Position numbers and translations under genes: made by a program | Origin: an uncultured Bacilli bacterium | Lineage (GTDB): Bacteria > Bacillota_I > Bacilli_A > RF39 > UBA660 | Assembly: GCA_934096295.1 (NCBI GenBank) | Contig: CAKOLL010000001.1 | Coordinates: 1-64,000 of the forward strand | Length of the DNA stretch: 64,000 nucleotides | Reading direction: 5' to 3' | Shown here: positions 35,001 through 43,324 of the stretch, in pieces | How the letters are laid out: every line of letters begins with the position of its first letter | Numbering within the stretch: the stretch's first letter is position 1 | Notes under the pieces: model-generated | Database searches by the model: none | What the model saw: only the letters and a program-made list of their open reading frames with translations | What the model was told of the DNA's origin: nothing

Positions 35001-35607
35001 TATCTAATCTGGTATTTAATTCTTTTATAAATTCTTCATTTGCTTCTAGTTTTAAATTTTGAATTATATTTAAGCATGAATTTAATTGTAGTTTGATAAG
35101 ATTGTTAATCTTTTGCGTATTAAATATTTGAATTTGTAGTCTAGATATTTCATTATCAATGGCATTCTTTTTATTGCGAGATAAAAATAGATTTGATTTC
35201 AAGCTGGATAATGCTGCGAGTCTTAAAAAAGATTCTTCTTCGATAGAATTTAGAAGTAGGGAGTACGTATTTAATCTTGTAAGGATATTATTTATATAAT
35301 CAGTGTTATATTCTTCTTTATTTGGATTATCTAAAATATCATGGATATGTAATTCTAAACTTGTTAATATGTCAATATAAACTCTGATATCATCTGTTTC
35401 TGTATCTTTTAAATGAATACTTAATATTGTTTTTTTAGAAGATAAAATACTTTTGTATCCTTGATAATATTGTTCACAGAGTTGTTTGTTTTTAGTGTTT
35501 TCAAAGAAAGTGTTTGGAGGCATAATAATACTATCTTGTAGGTTAACAAGACTTAATATTTCACTATTTAATTTCTTTTTCTTGAAGATACTTGAAAATA
35601 TACCCAT
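32005..35607 (-). CDS. Giant LRR-like protein C, first gene of the minus-strand operon
   Basis: 1200 aa, the longest of the three. N-terminal helical domain nearly identical to B at the start, more diverged later. LRR-like blocks near residues ~515-600 (LPSSLESFTLSYND, IPSSVKELKINAN) and ~995-1080 (FPPNMKSIDLEYDE, LPPSLQTLTIN). Basic C-terminus (DKRLIRKKEVKS). It has the best promoter of the group (TTGACA-N17-TATAAT at 35633-35661) and a GGGGGTT ribosome-binding site. Intracellular; function unknown. Confidence 0.65.
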   Translation of the reverse strand: MGIFSSIFKKKKLNSEILSLVNLQDSIIMPPNTFFENTKNKQLCEQYYQGYKSILSSKKTILSIHLKDTETDDIRVYIDILTSLELHIHDILDNPNKEEYNTDYINNILTRLNTYSLLLNSIEEESFLRLAALSSLKSNLFLSRNKKNAIDNEISRLQIQIFNTQKINNLIKLQLNSCLNIIQNLKLEANEEFIKELNTRLDKYLQAFNIDTKEKNITYNQIKLEKYIFKSKNNLTDLNEEFENLLNNSQLNRENRINKINILIDKYMAIKEYKRIEDPNLLYSLVKYKVDSYEIDYNTYGEILSGTANYLEEKEILKEIFFKKVNDFFQSSNIYQKYKAFNKFINPFTFSKIANTIKTSLKNELDIFDYNYITNNPLLTGLIYSINSPIKLCNFFSEFTVLEEDYSTITGICELAITWHNKFSLESLIRLREFIVLQNTLIAKIPRIPYHAPLLYEKLLCDLNQLYKELIDKNFITKKEQNELYEGIKTINFNCDKKIYNLMIINYIFEILNNQEIFLPSSLESFTLSYNDHSNVNIKSIPNIILNDDLKSFTLLKSSELPWQLDKLDIPSSVKELKINANTQNLNFINYPESSLLKNQKALKEFFKVILVGQNNIAIKKINFIDKNSMLTFSIDLEKIFTDINKNNSYHHDLTDKLLKKFNIEFTECITKKYNKLYNLAKSFNLEVSRKPPTLENLAELNNYMNSEITKDIHRYYVDIGIDAQWYLIYPEKEDFAKSVMMKNINLLNNAINKCYYLLDYNLFDPEEKQPDFINQKLKLIFHRKYDLINRLGEFYKEPLINEDTRDYEKEYCYNLVKPILADIYQDNEDINTREKEYIIMLIDSFGIEKEEVLLKYPVILDICRLWQNRKNINESFDSKLCSILLNHYINYEDIKFILPEPNLVKWQPKISIMTILDYIHNNLDDLNVFRQVYYFIDNDPLNLCINIYFNFKPFLKKVFNQKANVVYHPRITYPEMTSIAVKDKVFYEKLEAKKIHSIQFPPNMKSIDLEYDEAFKDKHGKKDIPLDITLPNAIIKASLGNLSVHNLYLPPSLQTLTINTDFSSLYFEHFTNSMLLNDKQSLRSLISFSIKKIYMNPDILNSKYIYLSTNSSAKNQFTIDLKFTIDLKDYIYYFYNFNNNTNYNYKEVDIETRKIIKDFCLQHHDEIVEYISQVIEDYLNTTKDKRLIRKKEVKSNETI

Positions 35608-35632
35608 TTTAACCCCCGATTGAATGCTTTTT

Positions 35633-35661
35633 ATTATAGTTTAGTTAGGTGCAAATGTCAA
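35633..35661 (-). promoter_or_regulatory. Promoter of the C-B-A LRR-like operon
   Basis: Minus strand TTGACA (complement of 35656-35661), 17-base spacer, TATAAT (complement of 35633-35638): full consensus. Back to back with the plus-strand promoter 8 bases away. Confidence 0.88.
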
Positions 35662-35669
35662 TCTTTTTG

Positions 35670-35698
35670 TTGCTTTTTGCATTATATTGTGGTAAGAT
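35670..35698 (+). promoter_or_regulatory. Promoter of the J-domain/module operon
   Basis: TTGCTT (35670-35675), 17-base spacer, TAAGAT (35693-35698), 32 bases before the 35731 start. Confidence 0.65.
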
Positions 35699-35730
35699 AG
35701 TAAAACACGTATTTTGAAGGGGGATTTTTT

Positions 35731-37152
35731 ATGTTTATTAAATTTAAAGATTATATTAGAAATTTTAAAAATAATGTTAATTGTGATTTAGAGGATTTGA
35801 AGCTAACATTAAAGGTTATTGAAGCTACTCCGTTTGAATATGCTCTTTTTGCTAAAACAGTTAAAGAAACTAATTTTCCTCTTATTTTTAATGTTTTTAA
35901 CGATGTATTTGGAGAAGATTTTACTAAGTATAATAAAGAAATTGTTATTGCAATAATAAAAGAAAGAATTGAAATATTAGAAAAATATTTAAAAAATTAT
36001 AATAGTCTAATTAGAGCTTTTGATAGTGAAAAGGCAATTGGAAATATATTGGATTTTCCATTCTTTTTTACAACCCTTGTTACATTGTTTAATAAAAAAT
36101 ATTTGACTTGTTATGAAGTAACTAGAATATTTGGAAGTGAAGTAGCTTTTATGGGCAAAAGGGGCGGAGAAAATAAAACAAGAGAAGATTTATGGAAATT
36201 TAATTTTGACGTTTTAAAAATGTTAAGTAAATATTTTGATATTTATGGTAATTTTTTAAATGGTGGAGATACCGAATTATTTATAATTCTTTTTAATAAT
36301 TTAAGTAAAGCAAGTAAAATTGCTGAATATGATAAGGAAGGTTATGCAGTTGCTGCCGGAGAATTTATTGCTCAATTAAAAGAAAACTATGAAATGTTTT
36401 TAAAAAATGAAATGAAGTCTCAGGTAGAAAAAACAGCGTTTAAAACAGTAAAGAAAAAAGATTTTATTAAAGATACTGAAGTGGAAGTTGAAGTTAAAGA
36501 GAAGTTGATGTTTTTATCTATTGAAGACAAAAATATTTACAATAAAGCATGTAGTGTTATAGGAAATATTAAAAATAGAAGTGATTATGGTTATTACATG
36601 CAAGCAATATTAGATATTCAAAGTTTAGAAGAATTATATGATGTGAGTGATAAAGAATATTTTGATGAAATAATTAAAGATGCAATTGATAAATTAAGAG
36701 TACTTTTAAGTATGAATAAAGAGGTTTGTAACGAAAGAAAACCTGAAATAATATTTTTGAATGATAGAAATGGTAATAGTTATTTTAAAAGTGATTTATC
36801 TGTAATAGATAAAGGCTTTAGAAATGGTGTTACTTTACTACTAGATAGAGTTAAAAATGAGGGAAATCGTAGAGTTGTGTTTGATAGTAACATAAAAAAT
36901 GGAGATATATTTTTTGTGTTTAAAGCTCATATTGCTATTTCGTATTGTAAATTAGATGAAGATACTTTCTTGGTAATTGGAATTCATACTTTAAACAATG
37001 GTTTTGATCAAGAAGTAAATAGATTCTTAGCTAATAAAGATTATATTGAAGAGTTAAAAATTCTTATAAAAGATGACAAGCATAGAGAAACTTTAGTAAA
37101 TGAAGGAAAATTGGTTATTGAAGAAAGCGCTATAAGAAAACTAAAGAGGTAG
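35731..37152 (+). CDS. Unknown 473-aa cytoplasmic protein heading the paralog operon
   Basis: Starts behind GAAGGGGGA. No signal peptide or membrane helix. The N-terminal ~225 residues are helical. The centre has a Lys/Glu/Val-rich linker (KKDFIKDTEVEVEVKEKL). The C-terminal ~120 residues (KPEIIFLNDRNGNSYFKSDL...) look like a small mixed alpha/beta domain preceded by helices; a related C-terminal layout (helices, then a beta-rich end) recurs in the next four proteins. I recognise no family. Operon spacing (9 bases to the next start) argues for a shared role with the J-domain genes. Confidence 0.6.
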   Translation: MFIKFKDYIRNFKNNVNCDLEDLKLTLKVIEATPFEYALFAKTVKETNFPLIFNVFNDVFGEDFTKYNKEIVIAIIKERIEILEKYLKNYNSLIRAFDSEKAIGNILDFPFFFTTLVTLFNKKYLTCYEVTRIFGSEVAFMGKRGGENKTREDLWKFNFDVLKMLSKYFDIYGNFLNGGDTELFIILFNNLSKASKIAEYDKEGYAVAAGEFIAQLKENYEMFLKNEMKSQVEKTAFKTVKKKDFIKDTEVEVEVKEKLMFLSIEDKNIYNKACSVIGNIKNRSDYGYYMQAILDIQSLEELYDVSDKEYFDEIIKDAIDKLRVLLSMNKEVCNERKPEIIFLNDRNGNSYFKSDLSVIDKGFRNGVTLLLDRVKNEGNRRVVFDSNIKNGDIFFVFKAHIAISYCKLDEDTFLVIGIHTLNNGFDQEVNRFLANKDYIEELKILIKDDKHRETLVNEGKLVIEESAIRKLKR

Positions 37153-37161
37153 GTAATAGTG

Positions 37162-38460
37162 ATGGAAAGAAAAGATAATACATCGTTATTAAAAATGCTT
37201 TTAGTTTATAGAAGTAATATTAAATATGCTGATGGATCTTTAGAAAAGAAATATGCTGATTTTATAAATAATGATATCGATGCTTTAAAAGATTCAGAAT
37301 TATTATGGGATAATTTTAATTATTTAGTGAGTGCTATAATTAGAAGATTTAATGAATATAAAAATGAAGTATTAGCTAGAAGTAGTATTGATATAGGTTT
37401 ATGTGATGTTGAATGTGAATGCAGTTTTGATGAATTTGTAAAACAAGTAAATGAATTTGTTAATTTCTATGAAAGAAAAAGAAAGTTAATTCAATATGTT
37501 GATGAAAGAATACATGAAATAACTTGTGATAAAGATGTAAATATTCGTATTCCTTTTTATATTTTGGAGATTAAAAGAAAGGTAAGAAATATTGATTTGT
37601 TAGCTAGTTTAGAAGATTTTGAAAATAATATTGATGATAGACTTAATGATTTAGAAAATATGGTTAGTGATTATAATTACTATAAAGCCAAAGTTATGAA
37701 ACTTAGGGATATAATCGGAGAATATGCCCCGGAGACTTTATTTGCTTATTTACATGAATATGAAAAAGCAATTATGGAAGGTAAGTATGAAAAAACTGAG
37801 ACTATAATTGTGAGAATGAATGTAGGTTTAAGAACTTTGAAATCTCGAAAATATAGTGTTAATTATTCATGGAATATTATAAAAGGAAATTATGAAAATA
37901 AAATAGCTAATTTAAATGAAAGTGATAAAATTTTAGCAAATGAAATTTTAGAAATAATAAAAAGTATTTTAATAGATATTTTAAGAGGTTATGAAAATCC
38001 AGATATATTAAGAAAATTAATGCAAATATCATTTACTAGTATGAAAGAAATTGATACGCTTGAAACATATAAAACTCGTAATTTATATGTTAGTAAAAAG
38101 CCTGATGATAATATAGAAATATTATTAAGGGTTGATAGTGATCATAAATTTATTTACTGTTATGGTGGTAAAATAGGAAGTTTTCAGGAATTTAAGATTT
38201 CTGGCGGGATGCTTAGTTTAAAATATACTAGAGCTTTAGAGTTATTTGGTAAAAATAATAATTATTACAGTAATTATTTAAGTAAATTGTTAGAATTCTT
38301 AGATATAGCTGAAATGAATGGGGAAAATAAGGTTGCACTAATTAATAAAATTGTAGAATGTATGGAGTTAAATAGAGATGAATATTTAAAAGATTCCTAT
38401 GATGAGATTTATTTACAAAGAAAGTTAGTTAAAGACCAAGGAGGTAATAATGAATTATAA
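37162..38460 (+). CDS. Module protein without J-domain (E)
   Basis: 432 aa. Residues ~15-105 form one copy of a recurring helical module: SNIKYADGSLEKKYADFIN, then a Tyr-Lys-x-Glu helix, then ECECSFDEFVKQVNEFV. A central coiled-coil-like helix bundle includes IIGEYAPETLFAYLHEYEKA. The C-terminal ~110 residues are beta-rich (KFIYCYGGKIGSFQEFKISG). It is a paralog of the 40299 protein, which has nearly the same length and the matching IIGDYAP motif. ATG 37162 follows AGGTAGGT. It overlaps the next (J-domain) gene by 11 bases. Function unknown. Confidence 0.62.
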   Translation: MERKDNTSLLKMLLVYRSNIKYADGSLEKKYADFINNDIDALKDSELLWDNFNYLVSAIIRRFNEYKNEVLARSSIDIGLCDVECECSFDEFVKQVNEFVNFYERKRKLIQYVDERIHEITCDKDVNIRIPFYILEIKRKVRNIDLLASLEDFENNIDDRLNDLENMVSDYNYYKAKVMKLRDIIGEYAPETLFAYLHEYEKAIMEGKYEKTETIIVRMNVGLRTLKSRKYSVNYSWNIIKGNYENKIANLNESDKILANEILEIIKSILIDILRGYENPDILRKLMQISFTSMKEIDTLETYKTRNLYVSKKPDDNIEILLRVDSDHKFIYCYGGKIGSFQEFKISGGMLSLKYTRALELFGKNNNYYSNYLSKLLEFLDIAEMNGENKVALINKIVECMELNRDEYLKDSYDEIYLQRKLVKDQGGNNEL

Positions 38461-40306
38461 TGATGCTTTAATTTTATTTGGATTGACAGATAACTATACA
38501 AAAGAAGAATTAAAGAAAAGATATTTAGAATTATCTAAAAAGCATCATCCGGATTTAAATGGCGATGAAGAAATGATGAAAAAAGTAAATGCTGCATATG
38601 ATTTACTTAAAAATAGTAATTATAAAAGCTATTTTGCTGAAAACCTAAATAAATTTGAAAAATATAAAAGTAAAATAAAGTATCCGGATGGTTCTTTGGA
38701 AGAATACTATAAAATTTTAATAAATCGTTTGATAGATACATATGGGAAAAATATTGTAATTGGTTTTGAAGAAAGAATTATTTATAATGAAATTCAAGAT
38801 ATGTATCGAGAATACATGAATAAAATCTTAGTAAGAGAAGAAATTTATGATATGATTCAAATTGATTTTGATCAAGATTTTGATAGCTTTGTAAAAGAGT
38901 TAAATAAGATAGTAAATAGTTTTAGCGTTTTAAATTTGAAAAAATATAAAAATGAAATAGAGTATCCGAAAGGTTCTATTGAAGCTTTATATGCTAAAGA
39001 AATAAATTTTATTATTCAAAGTCATGATAACAAAAAAAGAACAATGATACGTCAAAAAATGATTCTTGATAGTATTAAAGAAAAGTATCAAAAATATGAA
39101 ACTGAAATATTAAAACGTGCTTTTATTACTGATATAATTGATATTAATTATGAACAAAATTTTGATGGCTTTGTAAAAGATTTAAAAGATATCGTAGATA
39201 ATCATATTGTTACAAAAACTAAAAATGAAATTGATAGAGTAGCAAAAAGAGCTATAGGGTCGTGCAGTATAACAACTGATTTTCCTAATTTAGTTGAAAA
39301 CGTTAAATATAGTACTTTTGTTACTTTAATTGATCATAATTTTGAGAAAACAGATGAGTTAATTGCTATAATGAAAAAATATCTTTTAGGTTGGGTCGAT
39401 ATTTATTATAAAAGAAAAATGTTATTAGATTTAGCTAAGGATAATAATTTAGAGGATAATCTAACTATTCAATCTTTAACTAAAAATTTAACTGATATGT
39501 TTAGAATTTGTAATTATGTTGAAGCATGTAAAACTTTAAATACACTCTGTGATAATATACAAAATTTGATTACTATGGGTGTTGAAGTTACGAATGTTTG
39601 TAATGATACTAGAAGTATCCTTAAAAATAATTTCAAAAATAAAATGAGAACTATTATAGATACTTTTGATGAGGATGCAACTGAAGAAATCGGTGTTGCT
39701 TTACAAATTTATAATATTGCAAATAAATTTATTGATGATGTTTCAAATGGCGTAAAAAATCCAAATATATTAGACAAAATTAAAGAAATTGAATTTGATA
39801 GTTTAGAAGAAATTGATGAACTTAAATTTGAATCTTTGGAAAAAGCTATTTATGTTTTAGATGGAGATTTAGAAAATGGTAGTCCGTTTGCAAAAGTTGC
39901 AAATGTAAGAGATGGAAAAGTAAAATATTTTGGGTTCTCAGAAAATTCAAATAGTTTTTATGTAATGAAGTATGAAGATTTTATTAAAAATTATAAACCA
40001 ATTGGTAAGCTTTTGATGAATGCGGATTTTATAGGTAAGAGATCATCTATAATGACAGGTATTCATTTATATAAAATAGGTAAAGTTATGATTTCTTTAA
40101 GTAGTGGAAAAGTAGTAATATCAAAGGGACCGTTATATACACGTTATAAAGATGAAAATGTTGAAGGAATTGATAAATATAAAAATAAAGATTATATTAT
40201 TTCTGAAGTAACGAAGTATGTCAATGGATTATATATAAAAATGTCTAATGAGAAAAAGAAAAATTTTAGTAGAAAAAGACTTTATAGGAGTGGTTTTGAT
40301 GAGTGA
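38450..40306 (+). CDS. J-domain protein with two helical modules (F)
   Basis: 618 aa. Residues 1-58 are a J-domain with the HPD motif at 33-35 (KRYLELSKKHHPDLNGD), so an interaction with DnaK-type Hsp70 is expected. Two tandem copies of the family module follow: ~70-157 (KIKYPDGSLEEYY...DFDSFVKELNKIV) and ~165-251 (EIEYPKGSIEALYA...NFDGFVKDLKDIV). A helical region and a beta-rich C-terminal domain come next. It lacks the Gly/Phe and zinc-finger regions of DnaJ, so it is a specialised J-protein. Starts behind AAGGAGGT. The client is presumably recruited by the modules or C-terminus (inference). Confidence 0.72.
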   Translation: MNYNDALILFGLTDNYTKEELKKRYLELSKKHHPDLNGDEEMMKKVNAAYDLLKNSNYKSYFAENLNKFEKYKSKIKYPDGSLEEYYKILINRLIDTYGKNIVIGFEERIIYNEIQDMYREYMNKILVREEIYDMIQIDFDQDFDSFVKELNKIVNSFSVLNLKKYKNEIEYPKGSIEALYAKEINFIIQSHDNKKRTMIRQKMILDSIKEKYQKYETEILKRAFITDIIDINYEQNFDGFVKDLKDIVDNHIVTKTKNEIDRVAKRAIGSCSITTDFPNLVENVKYSTFVTLIDHNFEKTDELIAIMKKYLLGWVDIYYKRKMLLDLAKDNNLEDNLTIQSLTKNLTDMFRICNYVEACKTLNTLCDNIQNLITMGVEVTNVCNDTRSILKNNFKNKMRTIIDTFDEDATEEIGVALQIYNIANKFIDDVSNGVKNPNILDKIKEIEFDSLEEIDELKFESLEKAIYVLDGDLENGSPFAKVANVRDGKVKYFGFSENSNSFYVMKYEDFIKNYKPIGKLLMNADFIGKRSSIMTGIHLYKIGKVMISLSSGKVVISKGPLYTRYKDENVEGIDKYKNKDYIISEVTKYVNGLYIKMSNEKKKNFSRKRLYRSGFDE

Positions 40307-41600
40307 TAAAGAAAGATTTAGTTTATATAAACATTATGAATGTTTAATGTCTAGATTAATGAGATATAGTAGTGGATGTAAATATGAAAAAGATTCTTTA
40401 GAAGATATGTATGCTAAAATGATTAATGATGAAATAAGTAGTTTTGTGTATGTTGAAGATAAAAGCGTAATGGATATGACTTTTAATTATTTAATTAAAT
40501 CTATGAAAAACAAGTATGTGTCATATAAGACAGAAGTTTTTAAAAATAATGGTATAGATTTTTTATATGACTTTAACTATGAATGTAGTTTTGATGCTTT
40601 TGTGGGTCAAGTTAAAGATGCTTTATTTGTGTATGAAAAGAAATGGGGTGCAATAGAAGATATTTTAAGTAAGATTGAGGAAATTACTAAAGATAATCAA
40701 ATAAGTGTTTTTGTGGCAGAATATATTGATAAGATTGTTCTTCAAGCAAATAATTTTAATTCTCTTTTAGAATATCATGAAAATCAAAAACGTATTGATG
40801 CTATGCTTAGTACATTGAAAGAAATGATTAATAAATTCAATTCTTATAACAATAAAGCTATAATTATTAATGAATTAATCGGAGATTATGCACCGAAAGG
40901 ATTGAAAGATTTTTTAGAGACTTTTAAAAAGGCTATTTGGGAAGGAAAATTTGCAAGTGCAGATTCTACTTTATTAGCGTTAAATACTTCGTTAACAAGA
41001 TTTAAAGTAATTAAAAGTGAAGCGACTTTTGCATTAAAAGTTATTGAAGAGAATTATAATACAAGGTTAAAACGAATAAAAAATCCTGAATCAATTGAGA
41101 TTGCAAATAAAATTTATAGTATTGTTATAGATATATTACATAATGTTTTAAAAGGCAATGAAGAAAGAGAAATATTGGGAAAATTACAACAAATTACTTT
41201 TAGAAGTATGGAAGAAATATATGAACTTGTTAGTTATAAAACTAAAAGTCTTTATATAGATATTGATTCAAATAAAAAAGTTGTCGGAGATAAATTGCTT
41301 GTTAAAATTGATGCGGATGATAAATATTTTTATTGCTTTTATTATCCGGGATTAGAAATGTTAAAATTGGCAAAAAGAGATTTTAATAAGAAATATGCAA
41401 ATGTATATAGTCTATATAGTAAAAGAAATAAATTTGATGCAGATTTTATAGATACTTTAGATTTTTGGAATGTGCCAGTAGTTCAAAAAGTGGATAATTT
41501 GTCTGTTACTGGCACCATTAATAGAGTTGTTGAATTTATCGATGAAAAAAGAATGGATGTTGATAAAAATAATGATATGGCTTTAAAAAGAGAAAAATAG
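40299..41600 (+). CDS. Module protein without J-domain (G)
   Basis: 433 aa, paralog of the 37162 protein. One helical module at ~18-112 (CKYEKDSLEDMYAKMIN...ECSFDAFVGQVKDAL), central helices with LIGDYAPKGLKDFLETFKKA, and a beta-rich C-terminal domain (DDKYFYCFYYPGLEMLKL). I chose ATG 40299, which has TAGGAGTGG upstream and overlaps the previous stop by 8 bases; an in-frame ATG at 40248 lies deep inside the previous gene. The E-F-G-H order alternates non-J and J proteins, pointing to duplication of a two-gene unit. Confidence 0.62.
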   Translation: MSDKERFSLYKHYECLMSRLMRYSSGCKYEKDSLEDMYAKMINDEISSFVYVEDKSVMDMTFNYLIKSMKNKYVSYKTEVFKNNGIDFLYDFNYECSFDAFVGQVKDALFVYEKKWGAIEDILSKIEEITKDNQISVFVAEYIDKIVLQANNFNSLLEYHENQKRIDAMLSTLKEMINKFNSYNNKAIIINELIGDYAPKGLKDFLETFKKAIWEGKFASADSTLLALNTSLTRFKVIKSEATFALKVIEENYNTRLKRIKNPESIEIANKIYSIVIDILHNVLKGNEEREILGKLQQITFRSMEEIYELVSYKTKSLYIDIDSNKKVVGDKLLVKIDADDKYFYCFYYPGLEMLKLAKRDFNKKYANVYSLYSKRNKFDADFIDTLDFWNVPVVQKVDNLSVTGTINRVVEFIDEKRMDVDKNNDMALKREK

Positions 41601-41615
41601 TTACAAGGAGGATTT

Positions 41616-43052
41616 ATGGATATATATGAAGCGTTAAGAATATTTGAAATTACAAGTAATTTTACGAAAGAAGAATTAAAGAAAAGATATTTGGAATTGT
41701 CTAAAAAATATCATCCTGATTTAAATGGGGATGAAGAAATGATGAAAAAAGTAAATATGGCATATGAGATATTAAAAAAACATAATGAATCATATGATTA
41801 TAACGCTTGTAGTAAATTAATAAAGTATTATGATGATTTAAAATCTAAATTAACTTTTTATGCAAGTAAAACAATTTATTTACCAGATACATTAGAATTT
41901 AAATATGCAAATGCAATAGCTGATGTTATTGATACTTTTACATTTGATAAGGTTAAACAGTTAATTGAGTTTAAATATACTGTTGCTATAGGTAGTATAA
42001 AAGATTTATTTAAAAGTTATAAAAAGGAAATATTAAAAAATGTACCTGAGTCTTTTGTGGCTAAGTTTGAAACAATTAATGATGAATGCCCATTTGATGA
42101 ATATGTAAAAGAGGTAAATAAAATTAGAATTAAATATGAGGAAATTGATAAAACATTAAATCAAGTTTTAATGTCTACATCTGCGAATAAAAAAATTGAT
42201 ATTAAAATTATAGATGATTTTTTTGCTATAAAAGAAGCAATTATTAATGATATTACTGATAAAAAAATAACTTTAGAAGATGGTATATATAGATTACAAG
42301 CTGAAATAAAGGCTAGAGTTTTAAAAAAAGAAGAATTAGATAATAAAATATGGAATACATATAAAGCGATAATGAATAATTTTAATAAAAGAATGATGGA
42401 ATTAAAACCAACAGATACAGAAAATATTGATATTGCTATGAAAGTTTTTAATGAAGCAATGATTACTTTAAAAGCTGTTCAAAATGGTACTAAAGATGAA
42501 GAGGTTTTATCTATTCTTAGTGACTTAACATTTACAAATAGTGATGAACTTAAAGAAAGCGAATATGAATTATATATTACAGCCAATTTTTCTGATAATG
42601 AAGAACCTGAGATTGTTTTGAAAAAAAGTGAAAATGAAAATTGTGTTTATTTTAATAGAAGATATGAAGACGGTTCGGTACTGACATGGTCGGTTGGGAA
42701 GGATTTGTTTTATAAAAAATATAGTAAATTTAAAGATGTTTTAAAAAGATTAGATTTTTTAGGAGATAAGGGGTATGTTCAATATTTAAATACAAAATTT
42801 ATGACTACAGCATTATATTATTATGAAAATGCTGGTTGTTATATTGTTTTAACAGAAAATGATGAAATAATAATAGCGGGATATAATAAATTTGATTCAT
42901 TAAGTTATTATGCAACGGATGATGCTAGTAGAACGTATAAAGATAAGCAAGTACTATACGATAAAATCTATAATAGTTTCTTAAAAAGCAAAAAAAATAT
43001 GAAGATTAATAATAATGAAAAAAATATATTAAAAAGAGAAAAAAATAAATAA
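41616..43052 (+). CDS. J-domain protein with one helical module (H)
   Basis: 478 aa. The J-domain at residues 1-57 has HPD at 33-35 and is almost identical to that of the 38450 protein (KKRYLELSKKYHPDLNGDEE). One diverged module (~70-160: TIYLPDTLEFKYANAIAD...ECPFDEYVKEVNKI), central helices and a beta-rich C-terminal part follow. Last gene of the operon; starts behind AAGGAGGA. No terminator is obvious before the aspS promoter at 43069. Confidence 0.7.
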   Translation: MDIYEALRIFEITSNFTKEELKKRYLELSKKYHPDLNGDEEMMKKVNMAYEILKKHNESYDYNACSKLIKYYDDLKSKLTFYASKTIYLPDTLEFKYANAIADVIDTFTFDKVKQLIEFKYTVAIGSIKDLFKSYKKEILKNVPESFVAKFETINDECPFDEYVKEVNKIRIKYEEIDKTLNQVLMSTSANKKIDIKIIDDFFAIKEAIINDITDKKITLEDGIYRLQAEIKARVLKKEELDNKIWNTYKAIMNNFNKRMMELKPTDTENIDIAMKVFNEAMITLKAVQNGTKDEEVLSILSDLTFTNSDELKESEYELYITANFSDNEEPEIVLKKSENENCVYFNRRYEDGSVLTWSVGKDLFYKKYSKFKDVLKRLDFLGDKGYVQYLNTKFMTTALYYYENAGCYIVLTENDEIIIAGYNKFDSLSYYATDDASRTYKDKQVLYDKIYNSFLKSKKNMKINNNEKNILKREKNK

Positions 43053-43068
43053 AATATCTAGACAAAAG

Positions 43069-43098
43069 TTGAAAAAAGTAGTATATTTTATTTATAAT
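43069..43098 (+). promoter_or_regulatory. Promoter of the aspS T-box transcript
   Basis: TTGAAA (43069-43074), 18-base spacer, perfect TATAAT (43093-43098). Confidence 0.7.
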
Positions 43099-43104
43099 TT
43101 ATTT

Positions 43105-43300
43105 GGTGAACCAGTAGCTAATGGAGGTTTATAGAGAACTAGTGGATGGTGAAAACTAGTAATTTAAGTTAGTGAAGATAGTACCTTGAAAGTAAACGGG
43201 ATTGCCCGATATAGCAACTAAAGATGCATAGAATTCTATGAATTAAGGTGGCACCGCGGAAGATATTTTCGTCCTTAAGCTAAATTAATTTATAGAATTT
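43105..43300 (+). promoter_or_regulatory. T-box riboswitch controlling aspS
   Basis: The invariant T-box AAGGTGGCACCGCGG is at 43245-43259 with the antiterminator bulge that pairs with an uncharged tRNA acceptor end. Stem I features AGTAGCTAATGG and GAACTAGTGG...AACTAG lie upstream. A GAT triplet at 43177-43179 is the best specifier candidate and matches Asp. The competing terminator would pair GAATTAAGG with CCTTAAGC (~43238-43281), followed by a loose T-rich stretch. It should open transcription of aspS when tRNA-Asp is uncharged. Confidence 0.9.
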
Positions 43301-43324
43301 TTTATATTTATGGAGGTAAAGAAT

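Noticed and set aside
35608..35730. Hidden small gene in the divergent gap
   Set aside because: Fully used by two back-to-back promoters and ribosome-binding sites; no ORF with a start signal.
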